Source of the DNA: Sparassis latifolia
Taxonomy: Eukaryota; Basidiomycota; Agaricomycetes; Polyporales; Sparassidaceae
NCBI GenBank assembly: GCA_018466975.1
Contig: CM031559.1
Location: 1,922,001 to 1,986,000, forward strand
Length of the DNA stretch: 64,000 bases
Reading direction: 5' to 3'
This document shows, piece by piece, positions 1-10,373 of this stretch (its first letter is position 1; each line of letters begins with the position of its first letter). Below the pieces are notes generated by a model that was given only the letters and a program-made list of their open reading frames with translations, was not told where the DNA came from and searched no databases. The translations under genes were made by a program, and so were the position numbers.

Positions 1-276
1 GATTGACAGGGGATAATATGGCGTGTTGTCGTAACCTTCATGATAATCCTGCACACTAGGAACCAGCCGCTGTTGGGAACTGATGTCAGACCCATTACCC
101 TCCTCACTGGAGTGGGACTGGCCCGAGGTAGAGACAGATGCAGACGTCGAACCAACTGGACGATTGTTGACTGACAACGGAGCCGGAAGCATGAGTAATT
201 AGTTGCTGTCGTACCGTGGACGTGGGTACCCATTGTTCGAGGATTCGTATGTGCTCTGATGCCAAGCCACCTCTCC

Positions 277-428
277 AGCAGTGGCACAATACCTTGCATG
301 AAAAAAAGCCCCACGCGCCATCCCAGCGCCCAGAAACCACAGCCAGGACCCTTACGGACTGGACCAGTGTTGAAATGATAGTAGATCAGATGCTTCAGAT
401 CTTTCGTCATTCGCACTTGACGCATCAA
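277..428 (-). pseudogene. Prp8-like pseudogene, downstream exon (after the KDZ insertion)
   Basis: On the minus strand this stretch reads [17 protein letters not shown] and then [18 protein letters not shown], matching the spliceosomal protein Prp8 directly after its conserved MYRYKYK segment. The exon begins at 428, right after a CAG acceptor at 431-429. The matching upstream exon ends at 15908, so the two halves are separated only by a KDZ transposon sitting in the intron between them. Homology is lost after ERWLG near 277, so the copy is truncated and cannot give a full Prp8 of about 2,300 residues. Prp8 is the catalytic-core scaffold of the U5 snRNP and is normally a single essential gene; this is a decayed second copy. 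The bases 1-276 beyond it show nothing I recognise. Confidence 0.85.
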
Positions 429-451
429 CTGCATGCCGCATAAGCAACTCT

Positions 452-459
452 TTTCGAGG
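452..459. repeat. 8-bp target-site duplication TTTCGAGG, left copy
   Basis: TTTCGAGG directly precedes the first base of the left inverted repeat (CACTTCAGGGTACC). The identical octamer directly follows the right inverted repeat at 15858-15865. An 8-bp duplication is the known signature of KDZ/Zisupton transposition. The perfect match means the insertion is recent relative to the decayed Prp8 sequence around it. Confidence 0.93.
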
Positions 460-924
460 CACTTCAGGGTACCTCCTATCCCTAGCTCTTAGCCTCAATA
501 TAATCTACTGTTTGTTGTGGCTAAGAGCCTCCCAGGGGGTGGTCTGCCCATGGGATTAGTGCATGGCCCACTGGTCCTGTGGGACATCTCACAGCTGAGG
601 AGGTCCTGAAGTGGGAGCTACTTGAGGGTACTATCTGAAAGGGCCCATGGGCTCTATATTTTTCCTGTTGTCTAGGTTCTCCCATGGACCTCCCTTGCAT
701 TATTACTGGTTAAAGGGTATCAGGGGGGATTCTGGACCTCCTGTAGTCTGGTATTTTTCAATTCCTAGCTTATACCTTATTGTACTGTAGGTCTTATGCT
801 ACTTGCCCTCTTCTTACTGTGCATTCTAGAACTATATGTGTGCAGCTGTGAATGCAAATTCAGAATTTCACAGATATATATTTGCATCTAATCATGGTAT
901 ATAGGTCTCTTCTCACATCTGCAT

Positions 925-1185
925 GACTTGTTAGAGTAGGTGTCATTGCAGGCCTCCTTGAATGACTTGTTAGAGTAGGTGTCATCGCAGGTCTGCTAGA
1001 ACGACTTGTTGGAGTAGGTGTCATCGCAGGCCTACATGAACGACTTGTTGGAGTAGGTGTCATTACACACCTCCTTGAATGACTTATTGGAGTAGGTGTC
1101 ATGAATGACTTGTTGGAGTAGGTGTCATTGCAGGTCTGCTAGAATGATTTGTTGGAGTACATGTTGTCACACGTCTGCTTGAACA
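925..1185 (+). repeat. 39-bp subterminal tandem array (left)
   Basis: About six to seven copies of a 39-bp unit starting GACTTGTTGGAGTAGGTGTC, alternating between two variants of the second half. The same unit occurs inverted at about 14998-15400. Because 39 is a multiple of three, both strands stay open for a while, but the peptides are simple repeats and not likely genes. Subterminal repeats of this kind are typical transposase-binding sites in DNA transposons; that role is inferred. Confidence 0.85.
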
Positions 1186-1499
1186 CATTGTTTGTCAATG
1201 CAGGAACAAAGCATTAATATCTGTATTTTTGCTTATCTTATGATTAACTAGGTTTCAGTGCAAAAGTAAATCATGCAACACCATTTTACGCTATATCATA
1301 CAGAAGCTGCCCTCATTGCCTATTATTAATTTTACATTATACTACATTGAAATCTATTTGTATGTATAGTGCTCACCATTTACTAATTATCACTGACACA
1401 TCTCTTATTAATGTGATGCATCTCCTGTGTTACCCGCAATGAAGCTATGGTCATATATCAGATCAACCTTCTACATCATATATATTGGACTTCCTGTCT

Positions 1500-2985
1500 G
1501 ACAGTGAATAGTCTTCCCAAGGTCTCTATTTAGTATGGTGGACCTCCTGTCTGACAGAGCATGAACTTCCTAAGGTCTGTAGTGGGTGAGATGGACCTTC
1601 TGCCTCATATAGAATGGACATCCCAAGGTCCCTACTGGGTGAGATGGACCTCCCGCCTCATATCAAATGGACATCCCAAGGTCCCTACTAGGTAAGATGG
1701 ACCTCCCGCCTCATATCAAATGGACATCCCAAGGTCCCTACTAGGTAAGACGGACCTTCTGCCTCATATCAAATGGACATTCCAAGGTCCCTACTAGGTA
1801 AGACGGACCTCCCACCTCATATCAAATGGACTTCCCAAGGTCTCTACTAGGTGAGACGGACCTCCCGCCTCATATGGAATGGACATCTCAAGGTGTGTAC
1901 AGAGTGAGACGGACCTCCCGCCTCATATGGAATGGACATCCCAAGGTCCCTACTGGGTGAGACGGACCTCCCACCTCATATAGAATGGACATCCCTAGGG
2001 CCCTACTGGGTGAGACGGACCTCCTGCCTCATATCAAATGGACATCCCAAGGTCTGTACAGAGTGAGACCGACCTCCCGCCTCATATCAAATGGACTTCC
2101 CAAGGTCCGTACTGGGTAAGACGGACCTCTTGCCTCATATCAAATGGACATCCCAAGGTCTGTACAGAGTGAGACGGACCTCCCGCCTCATATAGAATGG
2201 ACATCCCAAGGTCTGTACTCGGTAAGACGGACCTCCCACCTCATATCAAATGGACATCCCAAGGTCCCTACTGGGTGAGACCGACCTCCCGCCTCATATC
2301 AAATGGACTTCCCAAGGTCTGTACTCGGTAAGACGGACCTCCCGCCTCATATCAAATGGACATCCCAAGGTCCCTGCTGGGTGAGATGGACCTCCCGCCT
2401 CATATCAAATGGACATCCCAAGGTCTGTACAGAGTGAGACGGACCTCCCGCCTCATATAGAATGGACTTCCCAAGGTCTGTACTAGATAAGACGGACCTC
2501 CCGCCTTATATCAAATGGACATCCCAAGGTCCCTACTGGGTGAGACCGACCTCCCGCCTCATATCAAATGGACTTCCCAAGGTCTGTACTAGGTAAGACG
2601 GCATCTCAAGGTCCCTACTGGGTGAGACGGACCTCCCCCCTCATATCAAATGGACTTCCCAAGGTCCGTACTGGGTGAGATGGACCTTCCGCCTCATATA
2701 GAATGAACTTCCCAAGGTCCCTACTAGGTGAGACGGACCTCCCGCCTCATGTCAAATGGACTTCCCAAGGTCGGTACTAGGTAAGACGGACCTCTCGCCT
2801 CATGTCAAATGGACTTCCCAAGGTCTGTACTAGGTAAGACAGACCTCGCACCTCATATCAAATGGACATCCCAAGGTCTGTACAGGGTGAGACGGACCTC
2901 CCACCTGATATCAAATGGACATCCCAAGGTACCTACTGGGTGAGACGGACCTCCTGCCTCATATTAAATGGCCTTTTCAAGCTCG
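1500..2985 (+). repeat. 53-bp subterminal tandem array (left, about 26 copies)
   Basis: The unit is 53 bp, built around GGACCTCCCGCCTCATAT followed by an ATGGACATCCCAAGGT-type half. I count about 26 recognisable copies, with small variants alternating (for example CATCCC versus CTTCCC, and GTCCCTACTGGGTGAG versus GTCTGTACAGAGTGAG). One partial unit near 2600 marks an internal deletion. The right end carries only about nine copies, so the left array has expanded or the right one contracted after the element formed. Confidence 0.9.
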
Positions 2986-3180
2986 GGATTTTTCATGCAC
3001 CTCCCATCCTATGGTGATAGGACATCCCAAGGCCTTTATTTTGTACTGTGGACCTCCCATGTCCCACAAAGTGCCCACATATATTGTAAACACAATCTCG
3101 CAGATAAATCTCATGATATATTGACAAGTCCCAAACTGGGTCATAGTATCGGAGATAATCCAAATTTAACTACCTAAGTC
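2986..3180. other. Unique sequence between left inverted repeat and accessory gene
   Basis: This stretch no longer matches the right end of the element and contains a few eroded pieces of the 53-bp repeat (for example GACATCCCAAGG near 3022). It directly follows the stop codon of the minus-strand accessory gene and probably holds its 3' end. I see no gene in it. Confidence 0.5.
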
Positions 3181-6100
3181 TTATTCGTCATAGTACACCG
3201 GATCGTCGAAAAGCGCACCGACGTCATCAGGTGCATAGTCAATATAGCTTGGCCCCGCCTCCGCATGACGATGAGAGTACTTGCCACTTGGCCCAGCAAC
3301 AGCATTAGTGAAAGTTCTGCCCAGTGTCGCTCGACCTGCATGCATCGACTGCTGAGGCATTCTACCTTCATCAACAAACTCATCCTCCTCCTCAATGACA
3401 TTATCTGCCCGTCGCACGAAGTCTTGCCGTCCCGCCCCTCGGGTGTGGGCTTGGTAGTGATAACGGTGGTTCTCGTCCTCTTGGATGCTAAGGTCTTGAT
3501 GGGAGGGCACCGCTAAAGGTTGAGGATGACCTGCGCATTGCAACTGTGACCAATGCACATGAGACGCCAGACGAGGAGGAAATCCAGCAGCAGGGGAGTA
3601 GCCGCGTGCATGCCCGCCAATAGAATTGCTCGCCCGTGGGACATATGCAATGGTCGGGGAGTAGCCGCGCGAATATCCAGTGCTCGGCGCGTTGCCCGAT
3701 GGAAGCCACGAAGGAGGGATAACAGAGGGCGGCCTGATACCTCGAGTATGAGAGTCAGATCGGTGCGCCTCTCACTTTGGCAAGGGCGCGGCACGGCGCT
3801 TGGGCAACTGGCCTTGATAACGAGTGGCAGCTCTATTGTCGATGCCAGCATGCATGCTGTCAGCACTGCTGTATCCTTCGAGCTCATCCTCGTACTGCCT
3901 TCTACTGCGAGGGGCAACGTGACTGCGGGGAGATGCAGCATGCTGTAAAGGGAGGCGTGTTGTGGCCCCGCGGATGTCCCTGATGACAGGAATAACTTCT
4001 TGGACCTCGTCTGATTGAACGTCTTCGTTGATGTCTAGTTCCTGGCGACGCTTGTGAACTTGATTTGTACCGCCGACCTTTGTTGCAGAAGGAGCCTTGG
4101 TACCGGCTGACTTGAACTTGGAACGCTTGCTCCACAGCGGCGGCGGTGGCAGCAGTGCCTCCTGGTCCTCCTCCTCCTCCTCACTCTCGGAGTTCGAATC
4201 AAGCTCAGGCTTGGTCGCTAAACATCCAGGCACCTTCAGCGAATCCTTTGCGTCGTGCACGAGCCGGAGCCTGGTGCCCTCAGCATCGATGACAAGTGGG
4301 ATGAGTGCATGGCATGGATCGAGCACCGACAACTCCATGTCATCTAGAAGAGACCTGTTAGACTAACATCGCAACATGGTGAGCATCAACTCACCCTCGT
4401 GCCATTTAACGATCCGCGGAATCTTGAGATTTGTGTGCCCATGCAGACGTTCCTCAATATAGCCCTCCATAAGCATTTTCAGTTCATTAGTCTTCAAGTT
4501 CTTATAGTTGAAATCGGGTCCCGGCGCCGGTATGCGTGCAGGCCAGTCTACGATGCAGAGACTATGTCGTGATGCGATTTTCAACCAATTCATCCAGTGG
4601 ACGCGTACAACGGTGGGATCGTATTGTTCTGCGAGCATGTAATGTCAGCATGAGGCAGGTACACGAGTGAAAAGAATACATATGCAGAGTCTCTTGCATC
4701 ATGCTGGTGAAGATACGCCGATAGTGATCACGAGGATTCTCCTTAACCTTTGCCTCGACAACGATGCTATGGCCAAACTTCGTTGGCAAGTTGAAGCCCT
4801 CCAAGCTAAAGTGAGATGACCTGGGTTGATCGTGAGCGATGAATGACAATGACACTAAACAAAAACTTACTTCAAGCTCGTAGTGAGGAAGTCGAGGAAC
4901 GTGCAAACATCAAGTCCATTATCTTCGACGAGCTTCTTCACGGCCAGCGAACCACCGAAGATCGCAGACGTTTGACGTCCCGCGGTATCAGTTCCGACGT
5001 AGAGGATGGCCCCGACGACTTCCATGTCAGCAAGATTCCGATATGAAGCTGCCTGTTACTTGACCATCAGATGCAGAACAAAATAACGTCAGAATTCACA
5101 TACCAAATCCGTGAACTGGTCCTTCACACTCATCATCCGTGCCATGATAGACTTCATAGAGGTCGGCCCGACATTCGCATCGTTGAACTCGCGATCATTG
5201 CACATGACATGGATCGACTTAATGACCACCTCCCGTCCATCCTCGTCGTCAGGATCAACATTCTTGAACAGCTTCTTGTAAGCTACGTTGATCATCTTCA
5301 AGTAATCTGCGGAGCTGACTTCGAGTTTGTCAGTACAACCATGCTCATGTAATATGAATGCAATACATACTGTCCTTCATCTTTGGATGCTTCCGAGAGT
5401 ACCAACGACGGTATATGTTGGCGGGGTTCGCAGCACGAGAGGGTTTGAAACTGAGACCGGCATGCACAAGAATATCGCGAGTACTCTTCCCATACTTGCG
5501 ACCAATATTCACCGCCATCTTCAAGATGTTCTCCCCAAGCTCAGCGGCTTGCTCTCTGGCCTCCTTCGACAACGGTCCCGGAGTCTTTAGCCAATTGTCT
5601 GCTGCACGCACTTCACTGTCGTCAGCCTGAGGTGATGCGGCACGGTCCTTTCCCCTCTTCTGGATGTTACTGCTCATCTTTGGTCGATGCACGGACACGG
5701 CCGGGTCAGAGGTCACCTCATCTTGCAATTCTGCATCATCCTCATCGTCTTCTGTCTCCGTATCGACATTGTCAGCACGACGTCTGAGGCTCTTGCTGCG
5801 CCGAAGCATCTCCTGATCCCTAGTCTTAGCGTAGTCACTCCCTGAAGGGTCCGACTCGTCGTGCTCTGCAATCTGAGTCAGCGAACATCACCAGCATATC
5901 AAAATGAACTTACCCTCGTTACAACTTTCTGAACGTCGCTCCTGTCCGACGTTGTTGCCCTCCCGATCGAGCACCTGGCGAACATCGCCATCAGTGGAAG
6001 TGTCGATGCCCATGACATCAGTAACGGCAGCCGCGTCTTCGTGCATGATGACATCGAACTCTACGCCTAGCTCGTCGTCACCGGGTGCATCTTCCTCATT

Positions 6101-6853
6101 ATCGTCGCTGAGGATGGCTGGCATGTCAACGCCTGGGTTCACGCTACCAACGGGTACGTCGCTGTCGGCATGCTCCTCCATTCCCTCAGACGGTGGCGGC
6201 ACGAGTGGCGGCGCCATATCTGTCACCGGATCACGTTGAGTCCTCTTCGACCGAGGCAGTGCGACATCCTGAAAAATTAACAGGCCATTCAATAGCTGTC
6301 AGTACAATAGAATGAAATATACGCTGGACCGACGTACCTCCGGATCGTCACTGTTGACCTCTTCTACTGTTGAATGTGTCGTTTGGACGGTGCTCTTCCT
6401 CGGAGGTTGCTTCCGATTATTCGACACATTCGCGGGAACGTCCTGCAGGATAGCGGAGAGTGGAGTGTTAGTTGAAGTACCAAAAAAAACATTTTGAAGT
6501 ACCTCGTCAGCGGCGTCATGCTCATCAGCATCAACATTGCCAGCTGGTGCCTTGCGCCGGGCACGCTTCTTCCCCTTCCCCTTCGGTTTTGGCTTAGGCC
6601 TCGGTTTGGGTGGAACCTGAAAATTAAATGTTAGAAACCGATCCTATTGAGGATAGGCATGACTAACCTGACTCTCATCCTCGTCATGAGATACATGGAT
6701 ATCACCGACTGCCAGGGAAGCACGCTTCTTTGCGCTCGCCCTGCGAGGTAGAGGAGGGAGAGCTTCTAAAGCGACCTTGTCGGGCTTTGACCGAGACCTC
6801 AGAGTGCGAGGTTCAATGACATTTGGAGGACCGGTGTCTTTCCTCCGAGCCAT
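3181..6853 (-). CDS. KDZ accessory protein: acidic/disordered, with a divergent HMG-like segment
   Basis: This is a multi-exon gene. The start ATG is at 6853 (MARRKDTGPPNV), with clean GT-AG exons at 6853-6668, 6616-6503, 6442-6338, 6268-5914, 5865-5371, 5306-5104 and 5052-4871, then less certain exons to the stop at 3181. The N-terminal third is basic then acidic and low in complexity (PKPRPKPKPKGKGKKRARR, several D/E runs). In the middle, NPANIYRRWYSRKHPKMKD runs on across an intron into YLKMINVAYKKLFKNVDPDD, spacing that resembles an HMG-box-like fold. A conserved globular part follows (VVGAILYVGTDTAGRQTSAI; HYRRIFTSMMQET). The C-terminus is a long charged, disordered tail. KDZ elements are known to carry a divergent HMG protein; equating this gene with it is inference. 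Exon joins near 4680 and 3750 could not be made to read through, so the 3' half may be damaged. Confidence 0.65.
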
Positions 6854-7519
6854 ATTGCAGGTTGTCTGCGAGGGAAGGTGATTAGACAGACATGCGCGAA
6901 CACGCCGAGGACGGGATGGTACAGAGGATGCGAGCGAAGGTAACTTACCAGACAATGCTCGCATTTTGAGGATGTCGGACGACGACAATACAGTTGCTGA
7001 GAGATCTGTCTGTTCAGATTACTGAAAAAAGATCAGACTCATCAGAAAACAAAGTGCGAAAGTAGTACTCACGAATCGCTGTGATGCTTTGTTGTCCCCT
7101 TGATATTCACGGGCCATGGTGGGCTGCCAACAAGTGTATCACATATTCTACTACTCAGCAAAGTGGACCAAGCCCGGGGCCTGACCATGCGCCTCATGCA
7201 GAGAAACGCACAGGCATCCCGAGCACAGGCCATGCCTTCGCAGAGGAAAACTGTCTGCGAAGGCCGAGACTCATCGGGATCGGGGGTGCACATCTGCGGA
7301 GCGACGTTAGCAATGCGGGTGCTGTAAAAGTGCGTAGACTATCCGCTCGTAGCGCGGAAACTGATGGATGGTCACATCCACTGCGAGCGGGTTGGGTTGG
7401 ATACGGTGCATGAGGCGCGATCCAGGTGCACACGAATAAACTCAGCATCATGACCACTCACCGGGACGTGGAATAGCGTCGCCGAGCTTGCTGCATGTGT
7501 GAGCCAGCACACGTCACCC

Positions 7520-8110
7520 AGGTGAATGATGCATTTCGAAAGGCTGCAAAGGTTTAGCGGCACAAGGCTCTGCGTCCAGCACATCGCTGGGTCAGTGTCT
7601 GCAGGAGGACATCCTCGTCGTGTTCTGGCCCACATCGATGCATGCGAATCGGACGATGCGGCTGTTAAACGAGCAAAGAGAACCGTGAGGTGCACGCAAG
7701 ATATGGGAAATAAATATAAGTACATACGTAGTGACGGTGGAGTGTCAAGGAGAGCACGGACAGGGATAGAAACCTGGATAGAAATAATTGTAGATCGGAC
7801 GAATCGGCTGGTAGACGAGCAAGGAGAACCGTAAGACGCATGCACGATATGGGATATAAAGAGAAATACGTACGTAGTGACGGTGGAGCGACAAGGAGAA
7901 CACGGAGAGGGATAGACACTTGGATAAAGATGATTGCAGACTGAACGAGATGGACGAAACGATATGCACAGCAGGAAGACAGTAGATCGATGAGAGAAAC
8001 TTGAAGTGGGAAGTCCTAAGTCCGAAAATGGGAAGTCCTGGTGGCAGGCTCTCAAATGTCATACAGCCTTCAAGTTCGTAGTATGTATGAGTCCTCCGTT
8101 TGCGCGTACT
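7520..8110. repeat. Duplicated block A inside the KDZ element
   Basis: About 590 bp that reappears, diverged, at about 8940-9400. Shared landmarks in the same order are a GAATCGGACGATGCGGCTG stretch (7650 and 9061), GTGAGGTGCACGCAAGATAT (7687 and 9100), and GGGAAGTCCTAAGTCCGAAA (8008 and 9280). Part of the block is also repeated within itself (7670-7760 and 7800-7920). No protein family is recognised on either strand. The order of landmarks and loss of reading frame suggest a duplicated gene fragment or promoter region captured by the element. Confidence 0.6.
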
Positions 8111-8939
8111 CTATCGTCTGGCTACCTGTCATCCACTACGCAATCTCTATCACATACCGATTCCCTCGACAACATCTCCGTCAAGGTGCGACTCGGCCTT
8201 CTCCTTGCTTTCTGACTATCCCGCCCTGGTTGGTTGACTCGCGCAGTGGATAGAAGAAGTGCGCTCCATCCATCCCTGTCATCCTCGTCGGCTGCAAATC
8301 CGACTTCCGCCAACCAGAAAGTACGTCCATCTCCTCTTCATCAACCTCACTCTCACACTCCCTCTCATCCCCGCCCGTCTACCCTCCACTTGCCACTCAT
8401 TACCTCCCACCCTACTAATGCCGAACCCACCCAGACTTCCCCCAAGCTTCCTCCCCCGCCTTCGTCTGGTGCGCCGATGCCGAGCGCGTCGCCCCGGATA
8501 TCCGCGCGCCGCCTACAAAGAATGCAGTGCGCTGCAGGTCGAGTCGAGGGCATCGACGACGTGTTCGATGCCGTGACGTGCGCGAGCATGCTCATGCGCG
8601 AGGGCGTCCCTGTGCACATCCCTGCCGCCCACCACGAGCATGGCTGCCGCGTGGTGTGCTAGCCGCGGTGCCTGGTTCTGGCGGTGTAGATTTACGGAGT
8701 GATAGTTTTTGTTGATTGAGTGTGTGTACATGGACGGACGCTCGAGTATGATGAGTACGACATGTACGTACGGTATCTTGCACGGTTTCAGCTACTATTC
8801 TACATCCCCGGCAGACTCGCACTTCTGTCTCGTCTCGTACCGTCTCCTCTGGATCCCTCCATGTATACTAAATAACGTGCAGTACTGACCGCAACTATGC
8901 ATCGCGTCGTTCGCTTTCTCAGCAGTTTGGCAGTGTGGC
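8111..8939 (+). other. Spacer between duplicated blocks; unsupported ORF
   Basis: A plus-strand frame is open at 8234-8662 (142 codons), beginning in a CT-rich stretch that could be a promoter and ending in SARRLQRMQCAAGRVEGIDD followed by a short tail. I do not recognise the product. The sequence is GC-rich compared with the arrays outside, like the captured eIF5 fragment nearby, so it may be host DNA picked up together with it. I cannot decide between a small real gene and chance. Confidence 0.3.
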
Positions 8940-9400
8940 TGGATGGGTGAATGATGAGTTTCGAGAGGTTGACCCCGCAAGGCTTTGTGTCCGGCATGTC
9001 GCTGGGCCCGTGTCTGCAGGAGGACATCCTCAATGTGCTCTGGCCCACATCGTTGCATGTGAATCGGACGATGCGGCTGGTAGAGGAGCAAACAGAACCG
9101 TGAGGTGCACGCAAGATATGGGAAATGAAGATAAGTACATACGTCGTGACGTGATGGAGCGATGAACACAACACAGAGAGGTATAGAAATAATTGCAGCC
9201 TGAACGAGATGGACGAGATGATACGCACTGCAGCAGGAGGATAGTAGATCGATGGGGTATTGTGGAAAGAAATTTGTAGTGGGAAGTCCTAAGTCCGAAA
9301 ATGGGAAGTCCTGTTGGCAGGCTCTCAAACGTCGTACAGCCTTCAAAGCTTCAAGTTCATATGTACGAGTACTCCTCCGTTTGCTAGCACTCCACCGTCC
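8940..9400. repeat. Duplicated block B, directly upstream of the captured eIF5 fragment
   Basis: A diverged direct copy of 7520-8110, ending about 125 bp before the captured eIF5 exon. Both copies contain two GGGAAGTCCT motifs a short distance apart. Whether this block is part of the original eIF5 neighbourhood or of the transposon could be told from the host genome. No gene call is made. Confidence 0.55.
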
Positions 9401-9525
9401 ACCGGTTATCCACGACGCAGTCTCCGTCAAATAGCTGCGCTCAGTCTCATTTCGCCGGCGCATGGCCCAGTGCGCAGACACCTTTCTGCCTCGTGTTACT
9501 TTGCCTGACCTTTCTCCTTCCGCAG

Positions 9526-10198
9526 CATGTCTCTTCTGTTGACCAAGATAGAAGGCACTGGCAATGGCATCAAGACTGTCATACCCAACATGTCTGACGT
9601 CGCCCGCGCGCTAAGCCGACCGCCCATGTACCCTACCAAGTTCTTCGCCTGCGAAGTTGGCGCGCAGACGTCATTCGACGAGAAGAACGATGGCTACATT
9701 GTTAATGGCGCGCATGATGTAACCAAGCTGCGCGAGCTTCTGGACGGGTTCATCGACAAGTTCGTGCTGTGCAAGTCGTGCAAGACCCCCCAGACGGATC
9801 CCATCATCACCAAGAATGACGAGATCATCCGTGACTGCAAGGCATGTGGCGAGCGCACTGGCGTCGACATACGCTACAAGCCGACAATGTTCATTCTCAA
9901 AAACCCGCCCAAGGCCAGCTCGAAGAAGAGCAAGGGAACGAAACAGGCCAGCGGCGATGGCAGCCCGAGCCTTAGCGCTAATGGCGATGGCCATAAGAAC
10001 GGCGACACTGCAGATGAGGCAGACGTTGCTCCTTTGGTGCGAACTCAGGATGTCCTGCTTGAGGGCATCATACAGATCGCGTATGCTGCCCGCGAAATCT
10101 TCCGGTATGTCGCAATACGTAGTTCTGACGTTCGTGTTCTGACCGCGCTGAAACACCTCGTACAATCCATCTCGTTTCCAGGGCGCACGCCATTCTAA
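9526..10198 (+). pseudogene. Captured, truncated eIF5 (N-terminal GTPase-activating/zinc-ribbon part)
   Basis: The translation ([100 protein letters not shown]) is the N-terminal domain of translation initiation factor eIF5, including both CxxC pairs of its zinc ribbon. The fragment starts exactly at a CGCAG acceptor (9521-9525) and lacks the first exon with the RRDVDDPFYRYK-type start. After residue 140 or so the eIF5 linker is lost, and the C-terminal HEAT (W2) domain is absent; the frame ends in unrelated residues. eIF5 promotes GTP hydrolysis by eIF2 during start-codon selection. Inside the KDZ boundaries this is a transduplicated gene piece. It cannot replace eIF5; whether it is transcribed is unknown. 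Confidence 0.88.
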
Positions 10199-10373
10199 CT
10201 CGGCGAACGCTAGCCCGCACTTACAGGCACTGAACGGCTTCGACTAGTGTAGTCACTCGCCGTGATTGGCTATTCCGAGCGCGAAGACTCAGCAAGGTAA
10301 TCCCCCCTGTTTTCGAGCCCACAGACACTCGCTGAATTGTTCGCGTTCACAGCTCGTCGCCCAATCCGTCCCT

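Larger units (their letters stand above)
460..2985 (+). repeat. Left terminal inverted repeat of the KDZ element, with internal arrays
   Basis: The repeat begins CACTTCAGGGTACC. It pairs with the reverse complement of 14180-15857: the first 350 bp or so are almost unchanged, followed by the shared 39-bp array, a shared spacer (about 1190-1500) and a 53-bp array. The left end is longer than the right only because its 53-bp array is larger. At 485-528 a perfect 10-bp stem GCTCTTAGCC/GGCTAAGAGC with a 24-nt loop could form a hairpin. The same hairpin motif recurs at the other KDZ-type ends in the window. Confidence 0.88.

Noticed and set aside
1500..2985. Regular repeats that could be mistaken for a CRISPR array
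   Set aside because: Units are head-to-tail 53-mers without unique spacers, in a eukaryotic genome, and mirrored at the other transposon end.
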